NCBI GenBank assembly: GCA_030180135.1
Contig: CM058233.1
Coordinates: 24,275,615-24,339,614, forward strand
DNA length: 64,000 nt
Source of the DNA: Orychophragmus violaceus
Taxonomy: Eukaryota > Streptophyta > Magnoliopsida > Brassicales > Brassicaceae
Direction of reading: 5' to 3'
This document shows, piece by piece, positions 10,863 through 22,886 of this stretch. A program made the translations under genes and the position numbers. Within the stretch, counting starts at the first letter, position 1; each line of letters begins with the position of its first letter. The notes beneath the pieces were generated by a model. It saw only the letters and a program-made list of their open reading frames with translations, was not told the DNA's origin and did not search any database.

Positions 10863-13800
10863 TTTTGAGAGGAGTGCCCTTCCTTCTGCTTCAAGAGGTG
10901 AAGAAGTGATTCCTAAAGATCGAGAGCCCCACTTAATTATATGTATGTGATCATTACGTAATATCCATCCAGCAAAACTAATACACATATGAGGATCACG
11001 AGACACATCAAAATTTCCTTTTAATCCGGGTGAGCACGGACGAGACCAGTGAACTTGATGATCAGATGAAATAGACGCTGCAGTTTGAACAGTATTTGAG
11101 GATACTTGAACCCATTCATTAACTTCATCAAGACATAAACCTATTTCTGTTGATGGATAAATCGGTTTGTTGGCAAAAATAAATGAGTTTCTGGATGTCC
11201 AAATGTGAGACAAGATCCAGACAGGGAGAAGTTTCTATACTTCAGATATCAGGCAGAAGGAATTGATCCAAAATCAGAGAAATATTGGCGTGTGAATCTT
11301 CCAGCTGGTTACTTATCCAAGTAATATGAGATAAACCGGATGTCGACCAAAACAATTGAGAAGATGGTCACTCAAAAAAGAGATGAGAGATCATTTCTAG
11401 TTGATTACCACATCAACGATAGAGAGGAGATATATTAATTCCTCTAGATAAAAGTCTTGTGGCTGATGGTAATTCTCGAGAAAGAATCTGCCAAAGGAAA
11501 TATTTGAATTTCGGTAAAATAGGTAGTTTCCATACCTTGCGTTTTAGAGTAAGGTCACCATGAGGAGGAACAGTAGGTGTAATACCAGGATCGAGTTGAC
11601 GTGCAAGGTGGTAACCTGATCGAACCGAATAAATGCCATTGGATTCAAGAGACCAGATTGATGTATCTGCATGTGTTGAGTTGCTGAGGAAGATAGACTT
11701 GGCTAAAATTTGGTCTTCATCTGATAGAGCATGTGATAGGGCTGTATTCCATTCTTTTCGTTGTTGTGGTGGGATATCAGGGAGTTAACTGTTACCCGAG
11801 ATGAAGTATCTCCAATCGCTGGCCGAGGAGGTGTACCAGGGAGCCAATTATCAGCATAAATTCTGACTGAAAGTCCATCTCCAATATTATGTTTGATCCC
11901 TTTTTTAGAAGTTTTAAGCCAACAAAAATGGATGACCAACCATCAGATTGCAGTCGCTGAGACGTAGCTTAAAACACCGAGCAATTAGGGTAATATTTAG
12001 CTTTGAACAATCCGGCAAATAAAGAGTTTGGATGCTTCAAGTGTTGCCAAGCTTGTTTGGGTAACAAAGAATCATTGAATCTGAATAAATCCTTAAAGCC
12101 AATACCACCCATATCTTTGGGTAGCTGTTAACGATCCCAAGCCACCCAAGGAATACCACGCTTGTCTAATTTCTTTTCCCACCAAAAGTGTCTTAACTCA
12201 GAAGTAGTCTCATCCAATATTTCTTTAGGGATCTTGAAACAAGTCATTGAATAAACCGGCATTGCAATAGCAACAATCTTTAACATTATCTCTTTTCCAG
12301 CCTGTGTCAAATGCGAGTCAGTCCAAGAATGAGTCATTTGCTTAACTTTATCAACAATACTATGAAACATGTCTTTTTTTCTTGCGTCCAAACTATCCGT
12401 ATGACCCAAATATTTACCTCCAGCACCTTGATTGTGAATATTTTGAATGTGCTGAATACTTAACTGAACGTGGCTATACACTTTGGATCCAAAAGTTATC
12501 ATGGACTTGGAGGCATTGATTTTCTGTCCAGAACACTTCTCATATAGATCAAAGACCGATTTGAGTGCCTTGCTATTACATTGATTTGCTTGAATGAAAA
12601 ACATTGAATCATATGCGAAGATAAAATGATTAATAGCGTGAACTCCAATACCAATCTTGACTCCTCTAAGTCGGCCAGCTCTTGTTTCTTTAGAGACTAA
12701 ATGGCTGAGAACATCAATACATAAAATGAACAGGTACGGAGAAAGAGAGTCACCTTGACGGAGGCCACGCTCAGGGATGATCTTGCCATGCGGTGAACCA
12801 TTAATAAGTACCGAGAAAAAAACAGATTTAATAATGCCCATGATCCATATATCCATTTGACACAGAAACCAAAAGCTTTCATAGTTTCATCAAGAAAGTC
12901 CCATTCGATCTTATCATAAGCCTTCGATATATCTGTCAGCCATATATGACTTAGATACCCTCTTCCGGGACTTAAGGGAAAGCATCAATTTATTAGCAAT
13001 GAGAACATTGTCGGAAGCCAATCGACCTGGTATGAAAGCGGCATGTTCTTTAGAAACAATGTCATTCAAAGATGCCTTCAAACATGAAACCAACAGCTTA
13101 GAGATGATTTTATACATCACATTACACAACCCTATTGGTAGGAAGTCAGCAAAAGTGGTCGGGTAACGGGTCTTAGGAAGAAGACACAAGTTTGTATGAT
13201 TCATTCTCGGAGTCTTCGTACTTGTGTCAAAGAAACGCCGTACCTCATTACAAACATCAGTACCCACAATCTCCCAATATTCTTGATAAAACCTAGCAGT
13301 GAATCCATCAGGCCCCATGCATTTATCAGCTCCAATATCAGAAATAGCTTGGAATATTTCATCGTTGCTGAAATCCCGCGTAAGAGAACAATTTATCTCA
13401 TCCGTAACACTTGCACCCCTAACCATAGATCCCAAGTCGTCTTGATTGGCGAGGATGATATTTTTTGAAAACCGTTGTTTATTACAAGCTTGAAAATAAC
13501 TCGTGTTTCGATCACCTTCGACTAGTCTGCGCTGTCTACTCTATTGTTACCAATACTCTTCTTCATCCTTATAAGCTTGTTGTAGTTGGTGTCACTTCAC
13601 GATTAGTGACCATATCAGTCATGGCAGAATCCAGATCCTGAGTTAGTTCCTTAATACAACGACTTGCATTCATGATAGAATGCCGACAAAACTGAGCTAT
13701 AGCAGATCGACAATTACGAATCTTTTCCATAATAGATGTGTCCAATGGCCGGCCTTTATAAAACCATCCTGATGTGACATAGACTTTGAAAAAAGGATCA

Positions 13801-14535
13801 GTCGTTTTTCGAAACGGAAACATTTGTTGCGGTGAGATATTTCAAACTTGATATTGACCATGATGGGGCGGTGGTCTGATCCTGCTTACGAAAGGTATTC
13901 AGCGTCAGATGCTGGATACATAGGTCAAAATTCTGAATTCGTTGCAACGCGATCCAAGCACTCTTCTACCGTCTTATTTCCTCGTACTCCAGTCCAAGAA
14001 AATCTCGTACCAACTGGGCTTAAGTCCACCAAATCACAAGCTGAGTAGACATTTCTTAGATTCCTAAAATATTAACCTCCCCGAGTTGAACCTCCACGTT
14101 TTTATTCATTAGAGAGAAGGTCATTAAAATATCATAGGATCATCCATGGTCCAACTCTGTTAGCACCAATATCGATTAACTTATCCCAGATAACATGTCT
14201 GAACCTCTGAACCGGATGACCATACAAACAAGATAAATAGAATTCCATTCCACCACACTTAATATGTACATCCACCAATCTTACATCTAGCAAAATATTG
14301 AAAACATAAACTGGATTCTTCCAAAGCAAAGCAAAACCTCCACCACGACCCGATGGAGGAACAGAAAGAACATTGGAAATCCTTGAGAAACAACAACATT
14401 ATGTACTACCGGAGAAGGGTTCATCGTCTCAATGAGGAATATGATATATGGCTGATATTGACGACAAATATTCCTCAGTCTCGGTTTTGTCAGCGACCCC
14501 AGTAGGCCTTGACAATTCCATGTGCATATCTTCAT
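10863..14535 (-). pseudogene. LINE copy 1 ORF2 (endonuclease, RT, partial RNase H)
   Basis: The start is the ATG of MKICTWNCQG at 14535, the conserved N-terminus of the APE-type endonuclease. Reverse transcriptase follows in pieces. 12914-13435 has MGPDGFTARFYQ, HTNLCLLPKTR and AAFIPGRLASDNVLIA. 12128-12856 has ERGLRQGDSLSPYLFILCID. The catalytic FADD box reads FAYDSMFF, so one catalytic Asp is Tyr. 11703-11939 is the linker before RNase H. 10776-11213 has WTSRNSFIF and SPLEAEGRALL, the start of RNase H, cut at the CACTA junction. At least six frame breaks: inactive. Confidence 0.85.
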
Positions 14536-14539
14536 GGGG

Positions 14540-15664
14540 ATTGTGGGGGTACCCGGTGATATTCTTTTGCGAGCCGGTCCATGTATCAGCAAATCAACAG
14601 GAGTGCTTGGACCCGCGTCAACATCTTCAAATTCAGACCTCTTCCGTTTAGTAGCATCAATGGCTCTCTGGAATTCATTCAATGAGTCTACTTCCACATC
14701 CATAAATGCTTCCACACTTCCTTTTCCCTTACGCTTCCTATACGTAAAAAGCAATTGTTCTGTTGAGAAAACTGGAGACGAAGAATCATTGACTTCTGCA
14801 TTTCCGGGTCAATATCCTCATTTGGTAGAGCAACAAAAAGATTTTTCTTGATTAAATGGGCCAGGAAAATCATCCGGTAGGTCCTCCAATACAGCCACTG
14901 CCACAAGAGCAGCATGTTCTTCATGTGCATCTGGATGTTCATGGTCATGATTCGGGTCGTCCTGAGGACTGTCATCAAAGCCATCATTGTCATTGTCAAA
15001 CCGATGAGGACAATGTCGTGATTCATGAGTCAAGAGTCCACAAGATGAACAGAAACCACACAGTCTTTCAAACTGGAATGAGAGAGTCATGTTCTCGTCA
15101 TGCCTGAATTGAAAATTCCTCTTGAAGCGCAATAGGTTGTCAATATTTCAAAGAACTTGGATGCGAACAAAATCCACCCTTGTTGAATTCTCATAGAAAT
15201 CAACATCAAATATCGGCGCCAACTGATCACCAATGAATTCAGCTGTTGCTCGAGTCAAAAACTCCAGTAGAATGCCGCTGATCTGGACCCACAATGGGAT
15301 AATTTTCATAGATTCTTCAGTGAGATTCGGATACCACCGTGTGACTGTGATCATCCACTCAGAGAAAGACCACAGAGATCGCCTTAACACCATGTTGAGA
15401 CACTCTTCAGACTGACTGAAAGATGAACTGAACCTTGTTGGAAGCAACAATTCGACCCGTGATCATGTTCTCCAAACCCCAGAGACGAGGAAGCTGAGAT
15501 AGCATGGCTCTAAGATTATGTTTCCTGGGATTTATAGCCATTACCAGAAGAGCAAAGCGACTAGCTTCATATGCTTGTTGCCGGATAGCAGCCGGTAATG
15601 AAATTGGTTCGTCATCAAGGCCCAAATTGATATTTTGGAGTCTCTGTTGCAAGTTTTCTCCCAT
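14540..15664 (-). pseudogene. LINE copy 1 ORF1 (DUF4283, zinc knuckle)
   Basis: The start is MGENLQQRLQNINLG at 15664. The DUF4283 region includes FALLVMAINPRKHNLRAML, LPRLWGLENMITGRIV and KVQFIFQS, continues in 15148-15450 and 14818-15132, and reaches a zinc knuckle CGFCSSCGLLTHESRHCP. ORF1 proteins bind LINE RNA and act as chaperones. Two or more frameshifts split it. Confidence 0.8.
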
Positions 15665-15931
15665 GGTGGAAATTTGGTCGAAGAAGTAGAAACATGGGAA
15701 TATGACAATTGGTATTTGATCGTTGCAGAAATAAAGGGATTTAAGAGGAGTGAAGCGATCGAGAGGCCACAGTAGTCGGTGGTTTAAGATAGTGATCGTG
15801 GACGTGCTAAGTAACTGCTTATAACTGTTTCCCACTGCCCATGCCTTTATCATTGGACCGAGAGAAGAGTGCCCTTCGACCAGTCTCTTAGCCGTGTGTG
15901 AGATTCATCCGTTGGATCTTATATCTTCTGG

Positions 15932-16484
15932 TAGGCCTGGGCGTTCGGGTACCCGTTCGGGTTCGGTTCGGGTCTTTCAGGTTTTCAGGTTTTCGGGTCT
16001 GAGATATAAAACCCATTCGGGTATTTTAAAATTTCGGTTCGGGTTCGGTTCGGTTCCATTCGGGTTCGGTTCGGGTTCGGGTACCCGAAAAACATAAAAC
16101 AAAAATAAAAATTAGTTATATTTAAATAAAAATTCGTTAAATTTTGATAAATATAACAAAACCCTTCATATATTTTGTTTATTTTTGATAATTTAGTTAT
16201 TTTAGACTAAAAACAACTAATATATTTATGTTTATAATTATAATTTTGGATAATTTTGTTATATTAGGTCGAAATATAATTAATATTTTAGGTATATAAT
16301 TGTAATTCGGATATTTCGGGTACCCATTCGGTTCTCGGTTCGGGTCGGGTTCGGGTTCGGTTCTTCGGATATAGGAGTTTAGGACCCGTTCGGGTATTTT
16401 ATCGTTTCGGGTTCGAGTTCGGTTATACTTTTTCGGTTCGGGTTCGGTTCGGTATTTCGGGTCCGGATATTATGCCCAGCCCTA
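15932..16484. mobile_element. hAT-like MITE, CGGGTTCGG-rich, 553 bp
   Basis: Terminal inverted repeats TAGGCCTGGGC and GCCCAGCCCTA are flanked by a perfect 8-bp duplication TCTTCTGG (15924-15931 and 16485-16492). Both ends are made of CGGGTTCGGTTCGG-type repeats around an AT-rich core. The 8-bp duplication fits the hAT superfamily. There is no coding capacity. It lies just outside the 5' end of LINE copy 1. Confidence 0.85.
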
Positions 16485-16492
16485 TCTTCTGG

Positions 16493-17089
16493 TATAAGAG
16501 ATTCAAAATCTCTTACCTCAGGTTGTTTCTATCCAATTACTTTGTTCCCTTGCATTCTTTTTTTTCAGTCTTTTGCTTTCATCTTATAAACGGAAAAGCT
16601 CATAAATATCATTTTCTGTTTGCTATGTTTCTCTTTGCATCTAGTATATTTTTGTCTTTGTTTCTTTGTCCAAAATTTCTAATACACCGTAAGAATAGCT
16701 TTAGTTTCATTTGTTTGCTTCTATTATTTCTGGATCATTAGAAAAATAAAAAGCATTTGTGAGGATTGCATGTTTTAAGTCTTGGCCGCGTTTAGGTTTT
16801 GCTAGAGTTTGCATACGAGCCGTTTGTGTTTCTTTGCTTGATTCGTGTTGCTTGTCTTGTTTTTGAATTAATTTATTGTCTGGCCTTAGCTTAGGAGGTT
16901 AGTATGCATTGGTTGCATGTTTTAGTTTCACAAAAATCAAAAGAAAAAGTGTCCTAGGTCAAATTTTGCATCCGCAACCACATATAGCTATTGTTAGGGT
17001 TATGGTTTTAGTTTTCCGCATATTCGAAACTGGTTTGATTGTTTAATGTGTTTAGATTTTGTTTAGTTATTTTTCTTTTTGTTTAGGGT
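16493..17089. other. AT-rich sequence upstream of gag remnant
   Basis: T-rich low-complexity sequence without a supportable gene. It may be decayed leader or LTR sequence of the element whose gag remnant starts at 17692. Confidence 0.35.
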
Positions 17090-17466
17090 AAATAGCAAAA
17101 ATGGCACAAAAACATGTTTTGTCACAAATATAGCAACAAGGAAGAAAAATCATAAAAATAGCACAAAAATATGTTTTGTCACTAAATTAGCCCTAAACCT
17201 TAACCTTAAATACTAAACCCTAAATCCCAAATACTAAACCCTAAATCCCAAATACTAAACCCTAAACCTTAAATAATAAACCCTAAACCCTAAATATTAA
17301 ACCCTAAACCCTAAATAATAAACTCTAAACCCTAAATAATTAATCCTAAACCCTAAATTATATAATGCTATAAAAGTCTTTCTAATTAAAATAATACTAA
17401 AAATGTGAATTATTTCCCTTGGTGCTATATTTATGACAAGGTATGTTTTTTGTGCTATTTTATGTC
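17090..17466. mobile_element. Foldback MITE with telomere-like interior
   Basis: The left end (agcaaaaatggcacaaaaac..tcacaaatatagcaac) and right end (ttggtgctatatttatgaca..tgtgctatttt) are imperfect inverted repeats of about 45 bp. The interior (17200-17357) is a run of degenerate AAACCCTAA-type units, the plant telomere motif, mixed with AAATACT/AAATCCC variants. No ORF. No convincing target duplication. Confidence 0.55.
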
Positions 17467-17691
17467 TTTTCTCTTTTGTTTGCCATCTGCAGAAAGTTAA
17501 AAAAAAAAAATAGGAAGAGTAGTACATGCATTTAGCTTTTTTATTAAAAGGAAAGTTGTTTGTTCTTTGTGTTTTCCAGTCTTTCTTGTGTTGCTATAAA
17601 TTATCTTCTTTCTCTTCTTAGGGACAAGAAATTTAATCACCTTTATGATTCTTTTTGTGTAAGTAATACTTAGAGAAAGCAGAGAATAGCA

Positions 17692-18930
17692 ATGGAGGAC
17701 CCCATGGAAGAAAAAGATCTTTACCGAACCGAAGCAGACCAATGGAGAAGAAAATGATTAGAACCAAGCATGAATACATATGACTCTGACCGATGAGAAT
17801 CATGGCACTAGCATGATGATTCAGGGTATGAATATGAATAATAACCTGGTGGAGAAGAGCTTGAACCAGACCCCATATAGTTACTCAAGTAAAAAAGAGA
17901 AGCCTCACTACTTGCCTCACACACCAACAACTTGGAGCCAGCCAAGCCCAACCAATTTCGAGGCTGTTTTACATCATGAGGCATAGAAAATCCACCATGA
18001 ACAGGAGGCTGACCATCAAATTAGAAATTATATCTCAAGACTATTACGAGGAAGGATCTTGGAAGGAATAGGTTGACTCCCAATTCATACAAGGAGAGGA
18101 GTACTATATAGACAAGCCATGGAGTGACGAAGTTGATTCAGAAATCAGCAGAAAAGACACCAATCAGTATGGAGAAAGAACTTGATATCATGAGGAACAA
18201 TCCAAAGAAATCTTAGAATCTGAATCAGATTATGAAAGGAAAAGCAATTTTGGAGAGGCCACTAAAATGTTTAATGATGATCGATGGAACCATGAAGCTG
18301 ATGCAAACTATGAATCACAACCTATTGGCTATTCAAGCTATGGTCAAAGGACATAATATTAGGTAACTTGGGCAGGAGATATGGAGACTTGGCTCCAATC
18401 TAATCAAGTACCAAAGGAGGAGAATCTTTCAAGTGCCATAAGCAGACTCACTGGAGCTGCATATGACTGGTGAGAGCAAGAAGAAGCAGCTCAAATATAA
18501 TACAATGAACCAGTCCATACTTGGGAGAGCTTCATATTGGAGGTGTATGAGGAATTTGTGATGAAAACTTCAGAACAATACCACCCATATACAAGTACTG
18601 ATTCACACGCCAATTGGAGTCCAACATCAACATCCACAACTAGTTTTAAGGAAGTTAGGTTAAAGCAGAAGCATATCCATAGTCTCTCTCTCATGAGCTT
18701 AGGAGAGCCACTAGTTGCATCCAAAGCAACTACATCAGGCTACAACACTTCACAAGCAGTCACACCAACCTAAGGGAAGTCTTCTAATGCTCTGAAAATA
18801 ATAGAACCGACCTGCTATATATGTCAGAAGATGGGACACTATGCTGCATAATGTCGACTAAAGAAGGTTAAACTACTAGGAGAGAAAATTCAACTATCTA
18901 AATAAGTGATAGATTGGTTCAGCCTGATTT
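17692..18930 (+). pseudogene. Retrotransposon gag remnant with CCHC knuckle
   Basis: Starts as MEDPMEEKDLYRTEADQW, breaks soon, then shows a gag-like core (EENLSSAISRLTGAAYDW, TWESFILEVYEEF). It ends in a CCHC knuckle, CYICQKMGHYAA plus Cys (18814-18854), which matches CX2CX4HX4C but contains a stop codon. Probably Ty3/gypsy. Protease and pol are not recognisable downstream. Confidence 0.65.
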
Positions 18931-20553
18931 ATTAAATTCCAATTCTAGTATAAGAAGTTGTCTTTGTCAAAGGGATTTAAAGCAGAATCAGAAGCGATGA
19001 AAAAAGAAGAGGAAGTACATGCCACTGCCATCACAAGAGATCAAAGGCTAAAACATGATATCGTGGCAAGTGATGAAGATATACGTTTGATGATAACCAC
19101 AACCACAAGAAAAGATAGTCCACATCCCTATGCAACTTTATGAAGCTAACAATGTAAGAACAAGTATCCCACGTCGTATTCTTACTATTCTAAGGTCAGA
19201 TGTGATGCATTTATTCTTTCCATTGAAAAACTATGCATGTGCAAGTTTAAAATAAATTACAAGGCATAAGCTTGTGAAGAGAATAACAGAACTGGCCCTA
19301 ATAGCTCCATATAAGCAGCCAATAACTAAAGATCTTGGGGTAGTAACAACTATAAACATCACACTAAGGGCCACGACATATTGAAGCACTAACCACAAAG
19401 AAGATGTCTAAGAAAAACCACCAAACACGAGAAGAAATCAAGTAAGTCTCTCTTTAATCTAATTTGTTTCTACTAGTTCCACATATGTGTTAAAGATTTA
19501 ATGAACTTGAAAGAAGATGAGGATACAAATAGTCATTCTAAATCATAACTAGATAAAAACCATGATAAGAGCATAGGCTCAACAATCTTATTCCGACATG
19601 CCATCGGGGGCTGAACCACATCGAAGAGAGAACATAAGCGGTTTTGAGAGGTGAAAATTTTCCTTTTGAGTAAGAAACAAAGTGGTTGGGTATTGAATTT
19701 CTAAAAACAGGTGGGTGTGGTGCCTAAAGGAGTTTCAAAATCTTAATATCACTCACTTATATATTATTTTTGAAACATGTTCTTATTATGTTATTTCATT
19801 TAGAATAAACTAGGTATGTACCCGCGCTACGCTGCAGGGTTTTCCTGTAAATATATTTTAATGTAACATTCATCACAAAATGAGGTCAAACTCCTCAAAC
19901 TGCATCAAAAGACCGGAGTTCCATGAAGTTTTGATGTGGTTGGAGATGGGTTATTCACCACAGATTCATTATTATTTTTTACTTCCTAATATATTGCATG
20001 GCGGTATAAAGCTTATAAATAAATCTTTAAAATCGTATTATTTGATTAGTTGAATCTTGAATCGTATAAATCGATCTATGAAGTATACATGTTTCTTTCT
20101 TTATTCATTTTTCACTTCCTTATTCCTTATGATGTGTCTTTTATCATTACTTTTTTTTTCTCCTTCACAAGATACAAAATTTTCTTTTTCTTTTTATTGT
20201 TTATGTTTTGGATTTTCTAGATTTCGTAATGTATATAAATAAACACACCCTATGTTGTCTCACAAAACAGCTCCAAGACAAAAAGAAAAGAAAAAAAAAA
20301 AGAAGAAGAAGAAGTAGATGATAAAGAAACAAAACAAAATTTGATTAAAGCTACTTCTTCATACAAATAAAATCTTCTTATTACATAACCCAAAAGTACA
20401 ACACTCCTCCAATTTGAATTTCATTTTTTGTCATTACCAATTACTTAATCATGTTTTTCAATGTTCCCACAAAAATATTGATAAAAATTAAACATTTAAC
20501 GGATAAATATTTAACATGTTTTAAAAAAAAAACATTTTTCCATTTCCTTAATT
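18931..20553. other. No supportable gene; AT-rich decayed sequence
   Basis: Degenerate sequence following the gag remnant. Around 19815-19845 is a GC-rich hairpin-like stretch (acccgcgctacgctgcaggg) in AT-rich surroundings. 20270-20330 is an A-rich purine run. Nothing is firmly identifiable. Confidence 0.4.
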
Positions 20554-21150
20554 ATAGCCCATGATATGGAGGTAAAGGCTGCGGAAGAGGAGGAACAACT
20601 CTTGAGCCATTAGCGACGGGTGCACCGATGAAGGTGTAACTCGAGTCAGGTGGTGCACGGCCACAGAAACCTCTATGACCGCTGTTGGTTAAGGTTTGTT
20701 TATGTGTGCCATTATTGTGCATATAGTAGTCACTGGTGCACGGCCATAGAATAATAGAATCTTGCCTTGATGGTGGCGGTTCATTTGACCACCAAGAGCC
20801 TGAGATTTGAAGAACTTAAGTGAACAAAATCTATATTCGTACTCTTTTCCATCTTTGTGCTTGTCTTTAAGCCCTCCTACTCAATAGTTAACTAATTAAT
20901 TACGGTTATGATTCTGATACAATTTATTACAAAACAACCACCCAAAGCAGAAGGTCAATAAAAGAAAAGGGAGAGTAGAACAAGCTTAGAGTAGTGTGTA
21001 CCAGAAGATGATGAGGAAGATGATCTTTCTTCAAAGAATGGGAATAAGTCTATAGACGGATCATTAGGTAAGTTATTGAGATTTAAAGTGTTATTATCAG
21101 ACCGGCCATAAATTGCATAAACAGAGAAGTGACGCAAGTTTATAGCTCCA
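20554..21150 (-). pseudogene. Unknown host gene remnant, two exons
   Basis: Not recognised. Exon 1 (about 21150-21002) encodes NLRHFSVYAIYGRSD and a Ser run. A clean phase-1 intron (20800-21001, TCTG/GTACAC..TCTCAG) joins it in frame to exon 2 (20799-20554), which encodes GSWWSNEPPPSRQ, a central GFCGRAPPDSSYTFIG, and a Pro-rich end VVPPLPQPLPPYHGL before TAA. The frame is closed by a TGA just 5' of the visible exon 1, so the N-terminus is lost or mis-spliced. The Ser-rich and Pro-rich composition would suit a regulatory protein, but that is only a guess. Confidence 0.4.
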
Positions 21151-21399
21151 CTGCTCCAGAATCTTCAGAGACCTGAAATGAAGGTTAAAGTTAATCTAGC
21201 AGTCCAAACACCGCTCTTATGCACAATGCGATATGCATATTCTTTCTTTATCATTGAGTTCTACACAAAATGTGTAACCATAACGTCTTAGTCACTACCA
21301 AAAGTAGTCCCTAAAAGCGATCATGATATACTAACTGCACATCTTTCATACATGATTCTCAGTAGCACTTCTTCTATGCTGAGCAGCATTTTTTCTGTC

Positions 21400-22065
21400 A
21401 TGCCAAGTTCTTCAAATGGGTCCATGTGATTCGAAAACCGCAAGAATAATCTATTAGTAATACAATGCAAGCTAAATAGGAACAAGGCTCTGCCACAATA
21501 TCTCTCTCAGCTTCTGATACTAAAACATGCTTGATCATGGTGATACCGGGCATCTCGTTTTCTGAATCAGTCTCGTACTCAGACTCCTCTTCCTCCTCTT
21601 CTTCATCTTTTAGCTCTTCTTCTTCTTCTACAGGAAGTAGATCAGCCTCTTCCCGAGCTCTTCTGAGATTTTTTCTGTAGTTCTTCTTCTTCTTTCTTCC
21701 ATGGCATCTTCATCTTCTTCCTCGTCTTTAATCTCCTGATTCCTCAATTCTTCTTCTTCTGTAGATATAATCTCAGCCTGTCTAACTCGCCGATGACCAG
21801 CTTTAACTTCTTCACGGTTTTCAATTCATGTTTGAGCTAGACGGCGCTGCTTTGGATCATCCTTCCTAGCAACCCCCGAATCATCATGCGTTGGGAAAGC
21901 TCTATCCCAAACATCAACCTTGTGCATCCTAACATCCTCATCTTCCTTAGGCACACTCGGGAGCTTCTTCAGGCCAATATCTTTTCAGTTTAGTCTATCC
22001 AATCCACCTCGTAGTTTAGCCCTTATAGCTAGTGCAACTTCACTCACTCCAGATGGCACCGCCAT
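21400..22065 (-). pseudogene. MFAP1-like spliceosomal protein, N-terminal pseudogene
   Basis: Starts MAVPSGVSEVALAIRAKLRG at 22065 and contains EDEDVRMHKVDVWDRAFP, DDSGVARKDDPKQRRLA, IENREEVKAGHRRVRQAEI, acidic Glu runs, then SEYETDSENEMPGITMIK. This order matches the N-terminal two thirds of plant microfibrillar-associated protein 1 (MFAP1), a component of the spliceosomal B complex. In-frame stops occur (after LDRLN, and at LAQT), there are frameshifts in the acidic region, and the conserved C-terminal part is missing. I infer a dead, truncated copy. Confidence 0.7.
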
Positions 22066-22624
22066 TTTTCAACTCGCGAGTAATTAAACTCAATTATGTT
22101 GGCTATTTATTTTCTGCACCTTGAAATAAAATACATGGATTAGATTCAATCTTTTCATCATTAGTATTCACCAAGAGAAGATTGTAGATTTTTCACAGAA
22201 CAAAAGGAAAAAGGGGATCAATCTCTATAAAATCTTGAGTCATTTGTCAAATTTCAACAGGGAGAGCAACCTCCTTTGATCTACGGAGTTACAAAGCTAT
22301 ATTGTAATAGAAATTAACATTTAAAAATACAAGAAGACGAATCAGAAACGGGAAAAAATGCAAGCCATGAGACTCGATGATTCGCTAAAAGAGAACAAGG
22401 AAACAAAAGGTGAGAACAGGTAATGAAGCTTCGATTGTGATCGACAGAGCTCTAAACCCGGAAGTTGAAGAGTTAGAAGAAAAGGTTCTCAGATCCAAGC
22501 TTAAAGATGGAGGGTTCTTTGGTCGAAGGTTTGTAATCCCTTGTAGGCTAAGATCGACGGTGAAAAATTGAAGGAAATCGCCATTGGAAGAGACGGAGAG
22601 TAAATCGCCAACAACGGCGTCTGT

Positions 22625-22657
<33 letters not shown>

Positions 22658-22818
22658 TATTGAAGTCGAATGAACCGAGAATTTTTTTTCCAACGATTAA
22701 CCTTTTTTCTTCAATTGATTATTTGTTCTTTTTAATAGGTGGATAGTGACATGGAAAAAGGTTTTGTTCTAATTGGTTTGGGCTTTTTTTCATTAAAGGT
22801 GGCAAGCTCTCCTTCATT
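22066..22818 (-). other. Probable 5' leader of the MFAP1 pseudogene
   Basis: Minus-strand sequence with a (CT)n-rich start (22625-22660, ga-runs on plus) and leader-like composition, running toward the MFAP1 ATG at 22065. No conserved ORF. LINE copy 2 begins at its outer edge. Confidence 0.4.
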
Positions 22819-22835
22819 ACAAAAGCCGATGTATT
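22819..22835. repeat. Target-site duplication of LINE copy 2 (left)
   Basis: acaaaagccgatgtatt directly before the poly-T run. It is identical to 28748-28764. Confidence 0.88.
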
Positions 22836-22886
22836 TTTTTTTTTTTTTTTTAACTCAACATCTACTCTCATTAACCCAGAAAAGTT

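Larger units (their letters stand above)
10863..15890 (-). mobile_element. Decayed LINE (L1-type), copy 1
   Basis: Minus-strand non-LTR retrotransposon with a 5' leader (15665-15890), ORF1 (DUF4283 plus zinc knuckle) and ORF2 (endonuclease, RT, RNase H). The RNase H part stops at the CACTA edge at about 10862. I did not find the LINE 3' end on the other side of the CACTA element, so it is either truncated or decayed beyond recognition. Confidence 0.85.

Noticed and set aside
17200..17357. True interstitial telomere array
   Set aside because: Units are degenerate and mixed with AAATACT/AAATCCC variants and are enclosed by inverted repeats of a MITE-like element.
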